From the NCBI GenBank assembly GCA_964583155.1, contig CAZOUY010000007.1, forward strand, positions 1 to 64,000: a DNA stretch of 64,000 nt, given 5' to 3'. Made by a program: the position numbers and the translations under genes. Below the pieces are notes generated by a model. That model made no database searches. It was not told where the DNA came from and saw only the letters and a program-made list of their open reading frames with translations. Source of the DNA: CAG-826 sp964583155 (GTDB lineage Bacteria; Bacillota_I; Bacilli_A; RFN20; CAG-826). Positions 34,695 through 42,422 of the stretch are shown one piece after another (within the stretch, counting starts at the first letter, position 1; each line of letters starts with the position of its first letter).

Positions 34695-34862
34695 TTAACG
34701 TTTGTATTTCTTATGGTATTCCGAAACCATTTTTTTATTCTTTTGCGCACAGCATGCACATTCGCCAGTGGGCATATGCTTGGTTTTTTTATAGATATAA
34801 CGGGCTACTACTCCACCTACAATGGCGATCGCGCCAACGATAACGAGAGCCTCAATAAGCAT
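34695..34862 (-). CDS. FeoB-associated Cys-rich membrane protein (55 aa)
   Basis: A 55-codon gene, easily missed. It has one N-terminal transmembrane helix (LIEALVIVGAIAIVGGVVA), then YIYKKTKHMPTGECACCAQ and a basic tail. The helix plus Cys-rich Lys-rich tail is the layout of FeoB-associated small proteins found after feoB in many Bacillota. The ATG begins directly after the feoB stop and has AAAGGAGAATTATAG in front. It is the last gene of the feo operon before the shared terminator. A FeoC-like supporting role is assumed from context. Confidence 0.85.
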   Translation of the reverse strand: MLIEALVIVGAIAIVGGVVARYIYKKTKHMPTGECACCAQKNKKMVSEYHKKYKR

Positions 34863-37121
34863 CTATAATTCTCCTTTTAATTTTTTCATATCCACTTGGC
34901 GATTGTGGTGAACAATTAAGAAGATAGCCAAAGCAATTAAGGCGATAAAGATAAAAACGGTATACCAATAAGTTCCAATTAAATAAATCATCATGGAAAC
35001 TAAATAGGAAGTAACTAACCAAAAGACAACCATTGATCTAAACTTACCTTTTGGTAATTCCGCTTTAGCAGTAGCACATGCCGCAAAGCAAGGAATTGTT
35101 GTCATATTGAAGGCAATGAATGATAGAAGCGCCGGTAATGTTATTCCGGTCATCGTAATCATCGCTTTTGTCGCTTCTAATCCTTCGATCACTTCTTCTT
35201 CGGGAGCCACAAATCCCGCGACGATAGCGGCCGCTAAAGTTCCAAAAGTACCGATAACATTTTCTTTGGCAATTAATCCAGTAATCGCAGCGACGGCAAA
35301 TACCCAACCGGACTTGGCAAGCTGTGAACCAAAACCAAGCGGTGTAAATAATGGTTGTATTAATTGTCCTAAAGAGGTCAAGATGGACTGACTGGATTCG
35401 GAATCATCTAAGAAGCGATAATCCCATGAGAAATGTTGTAAAAACCAAATAACGATCGTCGAAGCTAAAATGATAGTGAATGCTTTTTTAACAAAGTGCT
35501 TGGTTTTATCCCACAAATGAAGCATCAATGATTTAAATTGCGGCCAGTGATAAGCAGGAAGCTCCATAATGAATGGTGGCACCTCGCCTCTCATAACCGT
35601 ATTTCGCATTAAAATAACAGCAACAATGGCCGTAACCATTCCTAAGACATACATTCCAAAGGTTATAAGATCGACATTACCGACTTCAAAGAGCGATACT
35701 ATTCCTCCCGCAATAGCGGTTAAAATCGGAAGCTTTGCCCCACAAGAGAAGAACGGAATAACACGGATTGTCGCGATTTTTTCGTTATCATCAGCCAATG
35801 TCCGCGTATTAATCATTGCCGGAACTGAGCAACCAAAGCCCATGATCATCGGCATAAAGGCACGACCTGAGAGACCAAATCTTCGGAAAATACGATCTAA
35901 AATGAAGGCAACACGCGCCATATATCCTGTGTCTTCCAAAATGGAGAAGAACAAGAATAAGCACAAGATCTGTGGTAAAAAGCCAATTACGGCGAATAGT
36001 CCTTCTAAGATACCATCGCAAATAAAGGCCTGAACCCAAGGAGAGGCTGATGAAAGCCATCCTCGGAAGAGATCGTTTATCAATCCCGTTATAGAATTTG
36101 TAAAATTAGCAAGAATGACACCCGGTGAATTAAGACCTCCATTGAAGAATAAGCCTTCAAAAGCGGTACCTGGGAATGTGACAAAGTCAAAAGCTCCTAA
36201 GGCGTTTAAATAGAATAAATCTTCACTGAATGTTAAATGGAAAATAAGGAATAATATCAATAAGAAGATCGGAATTCCCGCCCATTTATTGGTTAAGACA
36301 CGATCGATACGATCTGATTTCGTTAACTTCTGTTTCCCGGCTTCTTTTTTGGTTAATGTCGGAGCATAATTTTTCGAAATATATTTATAACGAGCATCGG
36401 CGATTAATGCTTCTAAATCATCGCCGAATATTTCGTCTTTAAAGCTCTCTTTAAACTTTTCAACAATTTCATTCAATTCCGGATGATTATTTACTTCAAT
36501 TTCATCTTTTTCAATCAATTTAATGGAATGAAACAAAGGATGAAGAACCTTTTCATCTTGGAAAGCTTTTTCAACATCCTTGATCAAGCTCACCAATTTA
36601 GGATTCTCAATAACCGTTGAGCCTTTTCTCTCCTTTAAAGATGCCTGATAGGCAACTTGCATTAATTCATCCAAATTAGTTTCACGCAAAGCGGAAATTT
36701 CCACAACCGGAACTCCTAAGCGTTTTTCTAATTCATGAACATTGATTTTATCGCCCTGTTGATGCAAAACGTCGCTCATATTCAAAGCGATAACAATTGG
36801 GATATCAATTTCCAATAATTGTGTTGTCAAATAGAGATTTCTTTCTAAATTGGTCGCATCAACAATGTTGATTATACAATCGGGACTATCATCTAAAAGG
36901 TAATTACGGGAAATAACTTCCTCTGAAGTATAGGGAGATAACGAATAAATTCCCGGTAAGTCAACGATATTAATCGGTTCCTCACACTTTTTATAAGTTC
37001 CTTCCTTTTTATCAACGGTTACACCAGGCCAATTGCCAACGTGAGCGGTTGATCCGGTTAAAGAGTTGAATAATGTCGTTTTACCTGAGTTAGGATTACC
37101 TGCTAGTGCAAAGTGCTTCAT
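34863..37121 (-). CDS. feoB: ferrous iron transporter FeoB (752 aa)
   Basis: Fe2+ uptake protein of the cytoplasmic membrane. The N-terminal G domain has G1 GNPNSGKTTLFN at residue 8, G3 DLPGIYSL near 54, G4 NMSD near 114 and SALRETN near 143. A helical GDI-like spacer follows to ~270. Then come the membrane part with the two gate motifs (GFGCSVPA near 435 and its later counterpart TTIPCFAA near 683). Length is usual for Bacillota. It overlaps feoA by four bases and is followed by the small Cys-rich protein. Confidence 0.97.
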   Translation of the reverse strand: MKHFALAGNPNSGKTTLFNSLTGSTAHVGNWPGVTVDKKEGTYKKCEEPINIVDLPGIYSLSPYTSEEVISRNYLLDDSPDCIINIVDATNLERNLYLTTQLLEIDIPIVIALNMSDVLHQQGDKINVHELEKRLGVPVVEISALRETNLDELMQVAYQASLKERKGSTVIENPKLVSLIKDVEKAFQDEKVLHPLFHSIKLIEKDEIEVNNHPELNEIVEKFKESFKDEIFGDDLEALIADARYKYISKNYAPTLTKKEAGKQKLTKSDRIDRVLTNKWAGIPIFLLILFLIFHLTFSEDLFYLNALGAFDFVTFPGTAFEGLFFNGGLNSPGVILANFTNSITGLINDLFRGWLSSASPWVQAFICDGILEGLFAVIGFLPQILCLFLFFSILEDTGYMARVAFILDRIFRRFGLSGRAFMPMIMGFGCSVPAMINTRTLADDNEKIATIRVIPFFSCGAKLPILTAIAGGIVSLFEVGNVDLITFGMYVLGMVTAIVAVILMRNTVMRGEVPPFIMELPAYHWPQFKSLMLHLWDKTKHFVKKAFTIILASTIVIWFLQHFSWDYRFLDDSESSQSILTSLGQLIQPLFTPLGFGSQLAKSGWVFAVAAITGLIAKENVIGTFGTLAAAIVAGFVAPEEEVIEGLEATKAMITMTGITLPALLSFIAFNMTTIPCFAACATAKAELPKGKFRSMVVFWLVTSYLVSMMIYLIGTYWYTVFIFIALIALAIFLIVHHNRQVDMKKLKGEL

Positions 37122-37363
37122 TGCTTATCATCTCCTTCAACTTCGGTCGTTACAAGGCGAGCTTCATTCTTTCGCAATGTCAATTCATACCCTCTGATGA
37201 TTACCTCAATAGGGTCACCGAATGGGGCTTTTTTGCGAAGAGTAACACTGGCTCCTAATGTAACTCCCATATCAAATAAGCGACGACGGAGTTTTCCTTC
37301 GCCATCAACCTTTACAATTAGGCCAGTCTCGCCTAATTCGAACTCATCTAGTTTTTTTAGCAT
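37118..37363 (-). CDS. feoA: FeoA domain protein (81 aa)
   Basis: SH3-like small protein assisting FeoB. The GETGLIVKVDGEGKLRRRLF segment and DMGVTLGASVTLRKKAPFGD, then GDPIEVIIRGYELTLRK, are standard FeoA. I start at the ATG after GAAGGATAAGT; six upstream codons are excluded. It overlaps feoB (ATGA) and lies 17 bases after another FeoA-type gene. Confidence 0.93.
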   Translation of the reverse strand: MLKKLDEFELGETGLIVKVDGEGKLRRRLFDMGVTLGASVTLRKKAPFGDPIEVIIRGYELTLRKNEARLVTTEVEGDDKQ

Positions 37364-37380
37364 ACTTATCCTTCCTTTCA

Positions 37381-37593
37381 TTACGCTACTAGAATTTTGA
37401 TAGCCATATTCTGATCAAGAGCTAATCTTCCATCCTTCACCATAAGAATAACGCTACCATTAGCTTTCGAAATCAAGCGTACTGTCGTATCTAAAGTCAA
37501 ACCCAAACTTTCTAAATGTTTTTTCACTTTTTCATCCACCAATATTTTGATAATTCGTAAGTCGGTGTTTAATGGTGCTAATAGCAATGGCAT
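37381..37593 (-). CDS. feoA: FeoA domain protein, first of two (70 aa)
   Basis: Second, more divergent FeoA-like protein: IKILVDEKVKKHLESLGLTL, DTTVRLISKANGSVILMVKD, GRLALDQNMAIKILVA. Two FeoA-type genes before feoB are common in clostridia and Erysipelotrichia. First gene of the operon; the ATG follows AAAGGGAGGTAATCTTT. Promoter and iron-box lie directly upstream. Confidence 0.9.
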   Translation of the reverse strand: MPLLLAPLNTDLRIIKILVDEKVKKHLESLGLTLDTTVRLISKANGSVILMVKDGRLALDQNMAIKILVA

Positions 37594-37611
37594 AAAGATT
37601 ACCTCCCTTTA

Positions 37612-37666
37612 TGGTTAGCCCTCGCTAACCAATACTGATTATATGCTCTCTTGATTTCAATTACAA
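37612..37666 (-). promoter_or_regulatory. feo promoter with DtxR/IdeR-type operator
   Basis: A -35 element TTGTAA (37661-37666) and -10 TATAAT (37638-37643) are separated by 17 bases. Directly downstream, around the expected transcription start, lies an inverted repeat with 8-base arms TGGTTAGC / GCTAACCA (37612-37631). The arms match the TTAGGTTAG...CTAACCTAA style of DtxR/IdeR boxes. A second inverted repeat is at 37682-37701. Confidence 0.75.
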
Positions 37667-37681
37667 TAGTTTTTTTATAAA

Positions 37682-37701
37682 AAGTTAGTTATTTCTAACT
37701 T
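37682..37701 (-). promoter_or_regulatory. second DtxR-like inverted repeat upstream of the feo promoter
   Basis: Perfect 7-base arms AAGTTAG / CTAACTT with a six-base spacer, 16 bases upstream of the -35. It shares the GTTAG/CTAAC half-sites with the operator over the start site, so it may be an auxiliary site. Confidence 0.5.
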
Positions 37702-37712
37702 AACATCAAAAG

Positions 37713-37732
37713 AAAAAACGGCCGTGCCGTTT
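37713..37732 (-). terminator. intrinsic terminator after the DtxR-like gene
   Basis: Stem AAACGGC / GCCGTTT with a three-base loop, followed by TTTTTTC on the minus strand, starting two bases after the gene. It separates the regulator from the feo operon. Confidence 0.8.
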
Positions 37733-37733
37733 C

Positions 37734-38108
37734 TTATTTCTTACGATTTTTTAAAACATACTTTTTTATGGACTCAAAGGAAACATCACTCAAGTCGTGT
37801 TCAATTTTGCAAGCATCTATCAATGACTGTTCTTTTGAAACTCCTAACGCCATAAGAGCCTCCGAAAGAATTAGATGCCGATCATAAGTTTTAGATGCCA
37901 CCTCATATCCTTGATCAGTAAGCACAATACTACCATCTTTTTCGACGATAATATATCCATTTTCGCGCAATTTTTTCATAGCCACACTCACGCTGGCTTT
38001 CGAAAAATTCATATCATTTGCAATATCAATAGAACGAACAGAACCCTTTCTTTCTTTGATGATAAGTATTCTTTCTAAGTAATCCTCAGCTGATTCATAT
38101 AGTTTCAT
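37734..38108 (-). CDS. DtxR/MntR-family metal-dependent regulator (124 aa)
   Basis: Winged-helix repressor that senses Fe2+ or Mn2+. The N-terminal YLERILIIKERKGSVRSIDI, then ANDMNFSKASVSVAMKKLRENG, is the DtxR HTH. The dimerisation helix region holds the likely metal ligands (HLILSEALMALG, and DACKIEHDLSDVSFESI with Cys/Glu/His). There is no SH3-like third domain, so it is closer to MntR in size. It lies next to the feo operon whose promoter carries matching boxes; control of feo is a strong inference. Confidence 0.9.
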   Translation of the reverse strand: MKLYESAEDYLERILIIKERKGSVRSIDIANDMNFSKASVSVAMKKLRENGYIIVEKDGSIVLTDQGYEVASKTYDRHLILSEALMALGVSKEQSLIDACKIEHDLSDVSFESIKKYVLKNRKK

Positions 38109-38158
38109 CTGTCTCTCACCTCGTTTTGATAATTAAGTGCCTTTTCATTAAATGCAAA

Positions 38159-38235
38159 TGGCGCGCCCGACACGATTCGAACGTGCGACCCCAACCTTCG
38201 GAGGGTTGTACTCTATCCAACTGAGCTACGGGCGC
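38159..38235 (-). tRNA. tRNA-Arg (anticodon CCG)
   Basis: 77-base cloverleaf: acceptor GCGCCCG with CGGGCGC, anticodon stem CAACC/GGTTG with loop CTCCGAA, T-arm GCACGTTCGAATCGTGT, encoded CCA. Reads CGG codons. Confidence 0.94.
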
Positions 38236-38283
38236 ATGATTACGCCCTTTATTTTAGCACGATAAAGCTTAGTGAGCAACATT

Positions 38284-39033
38284 TCATGATTTCCTTTTTT
38301 GTAATCGATATCCAATTTTCGCTAAAAAGCGATCGCTCACAAAGCGCGTCATAAATTTGCTGGTTTTTATTAAAGCTCCCGGAATAATAATCGTTTTGCC
38401 TTTTAGAAGCTTTTTAATGGCATAGCGGGCAACCCTTTCACTAGAAAGGCTTTGGATTTCAAACCTGACATTCGCAACATCATTAAATTCTGTCTTCACC
38501 GGTCCCGGACATAAAACTGCGACAGAAATTGGAAGATTCATCTTTCGCAATTCTTCGTTTAAAGAGACAGAAAGATGGTAAACGTAGGCTTTGGTAGCGT
38601 AGTATTCCGCCATTAAAGGCCCAAAGGTAAACGCGGCTGCTGAGGCTACATTTAAAATTTTGCCTTCCCTTTGGTTAATGAACTTTTCGATAAAAAGACG
38701 GCATAAAATGGTTAAGGCCTCAATATTGACCGCTATCATATCTTCCATTTTTTGCGTATCGATTTTAGAAAATGGGCCGTAATCTCCCCATCCCGCATTA
38801 TTAATCAAAAGACTAATCGGAAGATCCTTAACTAGCTCGAATAATTTATAACAATTTTCTTTAATGGATAAATCAAATGGATAAATCTTCACTTCCGTAT
38901 TCAGCGTTTCCTTGAGCGATTGCAATCTTTCTTCACGGCGCGCCACTAAAACCAGATTATATCCTTTTTCCGAGAGAATTTTAGCCATATCATAGCCAAT
39001 ACCGGAACTTGCACCTGTAATAAGAGCCCACAT
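38284..39033 (-). CDS. short-chain dehydrogenase/reductase (249 aa)
   Basis: Classical SDR oxidoreductase similar to YqjQ/DltE-like members: TGASSGIGY at residue 6, NNAGWGDYG near 78, catalytic Ser in NVASAAAF and YYATK near 145. About 250 residues, as usual, with a basic C-terminus (RLQKRKS) that may touch membrane lipids. Single gene between tRNA-Arg and the GH53 gene. Substrate unknown. Confidence 0.9.
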   Translation of the reverse strand: MWALITGASSGIGYDMAKILSEKGYNLVLVARREERLQSLKETLNTEVKIYPFDLSIKENCYKLFELVKDLPISLLINNAGWGDYGPFSKIDTQKMEDMIAVNIEALTILCRLFIEKFINQREGKILNVASAAAFTFGPLMAEYYATKAYVYHLSVSLNEELRKMNLPISVAVLCPGPVKTEFNDVANVRFEIQSLSSERVARYAIKKLLKGKTIIIPGALIKTSKFMTRFVSDRFLAKIGYRLQKRKS

Positions 39034-39202
39034 TTTTTATCACCTCTATAGTCTTATATTATCACGCCTTTCCCAACTAATTAAAGGCGATTTCCATTTT
39101 ATAATTCATTTTAATTTACTTTATCAATATTGACATAAACAGCCTAATATAGTAAAAAAATATTGTATTCTGCTTAAATAATTTGTCGAAAGGAAATATT
39201 TT

Positions 39203-40471
39203 ATGAAGAAGAGATTGTTTTTTCGAAGAAGCACTTTACTGATCTGCGGATTCTCATCATTATTATGTGCTTGTGGCCATGAAACTATCCAATACACCAA
39301 ATCGGAAACGCTAAATGTTACGATGATTGATAATCTGCCGGATGATTTTATTCTCGGAATGGATGCATCATCAACTATTTCTTTAGAGAATAGTGGCGTC
39401 AAATATTATGATTTCGAAGGTGAAGAAAAAGATGTTTTTGAAACGCTATCACGCTGTGGAATCAATTATATTCGGGTCCGGGTTTGGAACGATCCATATG
39501 ATCGTGATGGCCATGGCTATGGTGGCGGAAATTGCGATATTAACACCGCTATTAAAATCGGCAAAAGAGCCACGGCTTATGGAATGAAGATGCTGGTGGA
39601 TTTCCATTATAGTGATTTTTGGGCCGATCCCGCTAAGCAAAGCGCTCCTAAGGCTTGGATAAATCTATCGATTGATGATAAAGCCAATGCTCTTTTCGAC
39701 TATACGATTGATTGCTTAAAAAAATTGAAAGCCGCTAATATTGAGGTGGGAATGATACAGGTCGGTAATGAAACAAATGGTATGCTATGTGGTGAAACTG
39801 ATTGGCATAATATTTGTCAATTAATGCAAGCTGGATCGGAAGCATGTCGCCGCGTTTATAAAGATGCCCTCGTTGCAGTTCACTTTACTAATCCGGAAGT
39901 GACATCAAGCTACGATTACTATGCTTCGATGCTATCTTCAAATAATGTCGATTATGATGTCTTTTCTTCATCGTATTATCCTTATTGGCACGGGACATTG
40001 GATAATCTTTCCCTCGTTCTTTCAAATGTTGCCACCAAATACAATAAAAAAGTTATGGTGGCTGAAACATCATACTGCTATACCAGTGAAGACCACGATT
40101 TTTTTGCCAATACCATTTCCAAACCGATGGCTATAACTGAAAAATATCCTTATTCGGTGCAAGGACAAGCGGATTGTGTACGGGACACCATCGATACGAT
40201 CGTCAATAAGACTAAAAACGGTATCGGTGTCTTCTATTGGGAAGGAACATGGATTCCGGTTGGAACCAATTCTTGGGAAGAAAACAAAAACATATGGGAA
40301 GAATATGGCTCCGGTTGGGCTTCTTCATATTCCGTTGAATACGATCCGGAAGATGCCGGCGTTTATTATGGTGGCTGCGCGGTCGATAATCAAGCTCTTT
40401 TTGATCAAGATGGAAAGCCCTTGGAATCGCTTAAATTATTTAACTTAATAAAAACAGGAAATATAATTTAA
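39203..40471 (+). CDS. GH53 arabinogalactan endo-beta-1,4-galactanase, lipoprotein (422 aa)
   Basis: Surface-anchored glycosidase of family 53, which cuts beta-1,4-galactan side chains of pectin. Signs are YIRVRVWNDPYD near residue 91, VDFHYSDFWADPAKQ, the acid/base Glu in QVGNETNG near 195, and the nucleophile Glu in VMVAETSY near 292. The N-terminus has a basic start, a hydrophobic stretch and a lipobox-like LCAC, indicating lipid attachment. Length is typical. The start follows CGAAAGGAAATATTTT. Monocistronic with its own terminator. Confidence 0.93.
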   Translation: MKKRLFFRRSTLLICGFSSLLCACGHETIQYTKSETLNVTMIDNLPDDFILGMDASSTISLENSGVKYYDFEGEEKDVFETLSRCGINYIRVRVWNDPYDRDGHGYGGGNCDINTAIKIGKRATAYGMKMLVDFHYSDFWADPAKQSAPKAWINLSIDDKANALFDYTIDCLKKLKAANIEVGMIQVGNETNGMLCGETDWHNICQLMQAGSEACRRVYKDALVAVHFTNPEVTSSYDYYASMLSSNNVDYDVFSSSYYPYWHGTLDNLSLVLSNVATKYNKKVMVAETSYCYTSEDHDFFANTISKPMAITEKYPYSVQGQADCVRDTIDTIVNKTKNGIGVFYWEGTWIPVGTNSWEENKNIWEEYGSGWASSYSVEYDPEDAGVYYGGCAVDNQALFDQDGKPLESLKLFNLIKTGNII

Positions 40472-40489
40472 ATAAAAAAACAATATAAA

Positions 40490-40527
40490 AGGCTATTGAA
40501 TGGTTTGATATTCAATAGCCTGTTTTT
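40490..40527. terminator. bidirectional terminator after the GH53 gene
   Basis: Arms AGGCTATTGAAT / ATTCAATAGCCT with an eight-base loop, then GTTTTTGTT on the plus strand. It also ends the convergent gene at 40529. Confidence 0.83.
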
Positions 40528-40528
40528 G

Positions 40529-41581
40529 TTAACGTAATCTTCTTCGAGATTTTGGTCGATTAGCGATTTCGTATACGTAATCCAAATATCCATAGTTTAT
40601 AGCGACAAAGCCCATGAAAAATGATGTAAGGCTTGCCACTTCATATGGCGATCTTAAATACCTTGAAGGAATTTTACTCGGATGAAGACCACATACTCTT
40701 TTTTCTGAATCATATTTAGTAAATATATTGATCAATAGTCCGATTGTCACGGGTACAAACATCAGCCATCCCAATAAAAAGAAAAGCAACGTTTTCCAAG
40801 TAAAGAAATAGAATGTCGTTTCCTTAGTTTCGGTTTTACTATCAACCTTTTCCCAACCCTCGGAGCTAAAGAATATCCCTTCATTCTTTTGATATTTATA
40901 AGTATCGGTAACCGTAGTTTGGCTATCCGTTGCAGAGAATCCTATTTGTACTTTATTAATCAACAAAAATACAATTGCTAATAAAATATAAGCAACAAAG
41001 GGGACGAGAAAGCCTAATACTGAGTCTTCTAAGTACACCAATAAATATTTCATGTATATTATAAATCCTGGTATCGAAATAATAAATGAGATAATCCATA
41101 GCAATAATCCTTTCAACAAGGCGCGTACTTTCCGACCTTTTAAATGCTTTAAGTATTTAGCAAAGGCAGAATCCGTCTTTTTTCGATGACGAAGCTCCTC
41201 TTTTCTTTGCCGTTTGAGTCTTCTTTTTTCTTTTCTTGACATGCGATATTCTTCACCATATTCCAAATAATCACGCAAGTATTTGTAGCTTATAATATCG
41301 CAAATTCCAAAGATACCACCTGATAGCAACATGATGATTGTAAAAGTCAGCATAACCCCTCGCATAAATCTATTGGTTGGGGCTAATAATACCGCGATGA
41401 AGTTAAAGGAACCCAACGCCAAAAATGCTAAACCTGCATAAAATAAAACCTTCAAGGCCTGATTATCAGAGTTATTACCGCTAAAAGTCATTACTAACGC
41501 TATAATTAATGAAACTATACCCGGTAATAAAAATATCATTGTTCCGATAATCCCATAAGTCAAAAATTTTGTTTTTCTCAT
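40529..41581 (-). CDS. unknown multi-pass membrane protein (350 aa)
   Basis: Not recognised. Three hydrophobic segments in the first 100 residues are followed by a very basic cytoplasmic stretch (SRKEKRRLKRQRKEELRHRK, about residues 115-150). Then come two or three segments, a soluble loop (about 220-260) and two more segments toward a basic C-terminus. The start follows AAAGGAATAAAGT. Single gene facing GH53. The basic loop could bind nucleic acid or acidic lipids; this is speculation. Confidence 0.65.
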   Translation of the reverse strand: MRKTKFLTYGIIGTMIFLLPGIVSLIIALVMTFSGNNSDNQALKVLFYAGLAFLALGSFNFIAVLLAPTNRFMRGVMLTFTIIMLLSGGIFGICDIISYKYLRDYLEYGEEYRMSRKEKRRLKRQRKEELRHRKKTDSAFAKYLKHLKGRKVRALLKGLLLWIISFIISIPGFIIYMKYLLVYLEDSVLGFLVPFVAYILLAIVFLLINKVQIGFSATDSQTTVTDTYKYQKNEGIFFSSEGWEKVDSKTETKETTFYFFTWKTLLFFLLGWLMFVPVTIGLLINIFTKYDSEKRVCGLHPSKIPSRYLRSPYEVASLTSFFMGFVAINYGYLDYVYEIANRPKSRRRLR

Positions 41582-41717
41582 ACTTTATTCCTTTTCTTTC
41601 AAATACTTTATTTCTTTTATTATTATATGGCGAGAAAAAAAAGTAAGCAAGAATTATCCTGTTCAATTTGACTTTGATTCGCTCCTTTAGCAAGCGTATT
41701 TTAGGGATTTAGTGAGA

Positions 41718-41857
41718 TTATTTTTGATCTTTATCGCTTAACAAATGAGTAATAAAATCTCGATTGCCGATTTCTAAACATAGCATTTGATGACCAACCT
41801 GGTCACGGCCCGTTTTTATATTTCGTTTACTTCATACAATTTCTTCAAAACACTCAT
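41718..41857 (-). pseudogene. possible frameshifted small gene
   Basis: An ATG (41857) with GAGGTATCA in front opens MSVLKKLYEVNEI and stops at TAA. In another frame, starting at the stop, the reading continues IKTGRDQVGHQM, CLEIGNRDFITHLLSDKDQK to a TAA. One base inserted near the short A run would join them into a ~46-residue protein. The rest of the 41582-41939 gap shows nothing but a terminator. Family unknown; this may be a decayed fragment or chance. Confidence 0.3.
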
Positions 41858-41901
41858 TGATACCTCATGCATAAGTCATAAATTTATCATTATTTCAATA
41901 T

Positions 41902-41927
41902 AAAAAAGTCACTCGTTTAGAAGTGAC
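41902..41927 (-). terminator. intrinsic terminator after tRNA-Arg(CCT)
   Basis: Hairpin GTCACT / AGTGAC with an eight-base loop, followed by TTTTTTATATT on the minus strand, 13 bases after the tRNA. Confidence 0.75.
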
Positions 41928-41939
41928 ATTTTAACTAAT

Positions 41940-42017
41940 TGGCGTCGGATCCCGGGCTCGAACCGGGGGCCTTCCGCTTAGGAGGCGGACGCTCATATCC
42001 AACTGAGCTAACCCGAC
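41940..42017 (-). tRNA. tRNA-Arg (anticodon CCT)
   Basis: 78-base cloverleaf: acceptor GTCGGGT with ATCCGAC, anticodon stem TCCGC/GCGGA with loop CTCCTAA, T-arm CCCGGTTCGAGCCCGGG, discriminator G and encoded CCA. Reads AGG codons. Confidence 0.93.
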
Positions 42018-42422
42018 AAATCCAAACTACGATTGATAATTAATGCACAAATATCCCCATAAGAGAATAGAGCGATTCCGCAAGTTGATTCTAACATTTT
42101 TTAATTACCTCTTTCAAGATCTTTAATCGCTCATATGGGAAGGGTGCTTTCTTCGGGAATATCTAATTATTTCCTAGCAATAACGACCTTTTTTAACAAT
42201 TCGCGATATTTATTAACAGATACTAAACAATATTTTAATGTTATTCAACATAAAAATAATTTAAAATTTATAAAAATTAATATGATTTTAGCCATTGTAA
42301 TCGCTTTCTTTTTGTCTTATTATTAATATATAAAGAAATATCTTATAAAATATATTTTTTGATTGTAGATAAAATTATTTATCTAGTGAATCAATCATTA
42401 TTAAGGAAAGGAGCAATATTTT
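42018..42422. other. AT-rich upstream region of the starch-binding surface protein
   Basis: About 400 bases without a supported gene. One 63-codon frame at 42135 lacks a ribosome site. The last 60 bases hold an inverted repeat (42366-42385) and the ribosome site of the 42423 gene. Confidence 0.6.
42366..42385 (+). promoter_or_regulatory. candidate operator before the surface protein gene
   Basis: Perfect 8-base arms TAGATAAA / TTTATCTA with a four-base spacer, ending 37 bases before the ATG at 42423. It could be a repressor site for sugar-dependent control. No neighbouring regulator gene is evident, so the binding protein is unknown. Confidence 0.35.

Noticed and set aside
42135..42326. 63-codon plus-strand frame as a small membrane protein
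   Set aside because: No ribosome site, very AT-rich low-complexity sequence, and no supporting neighbour.
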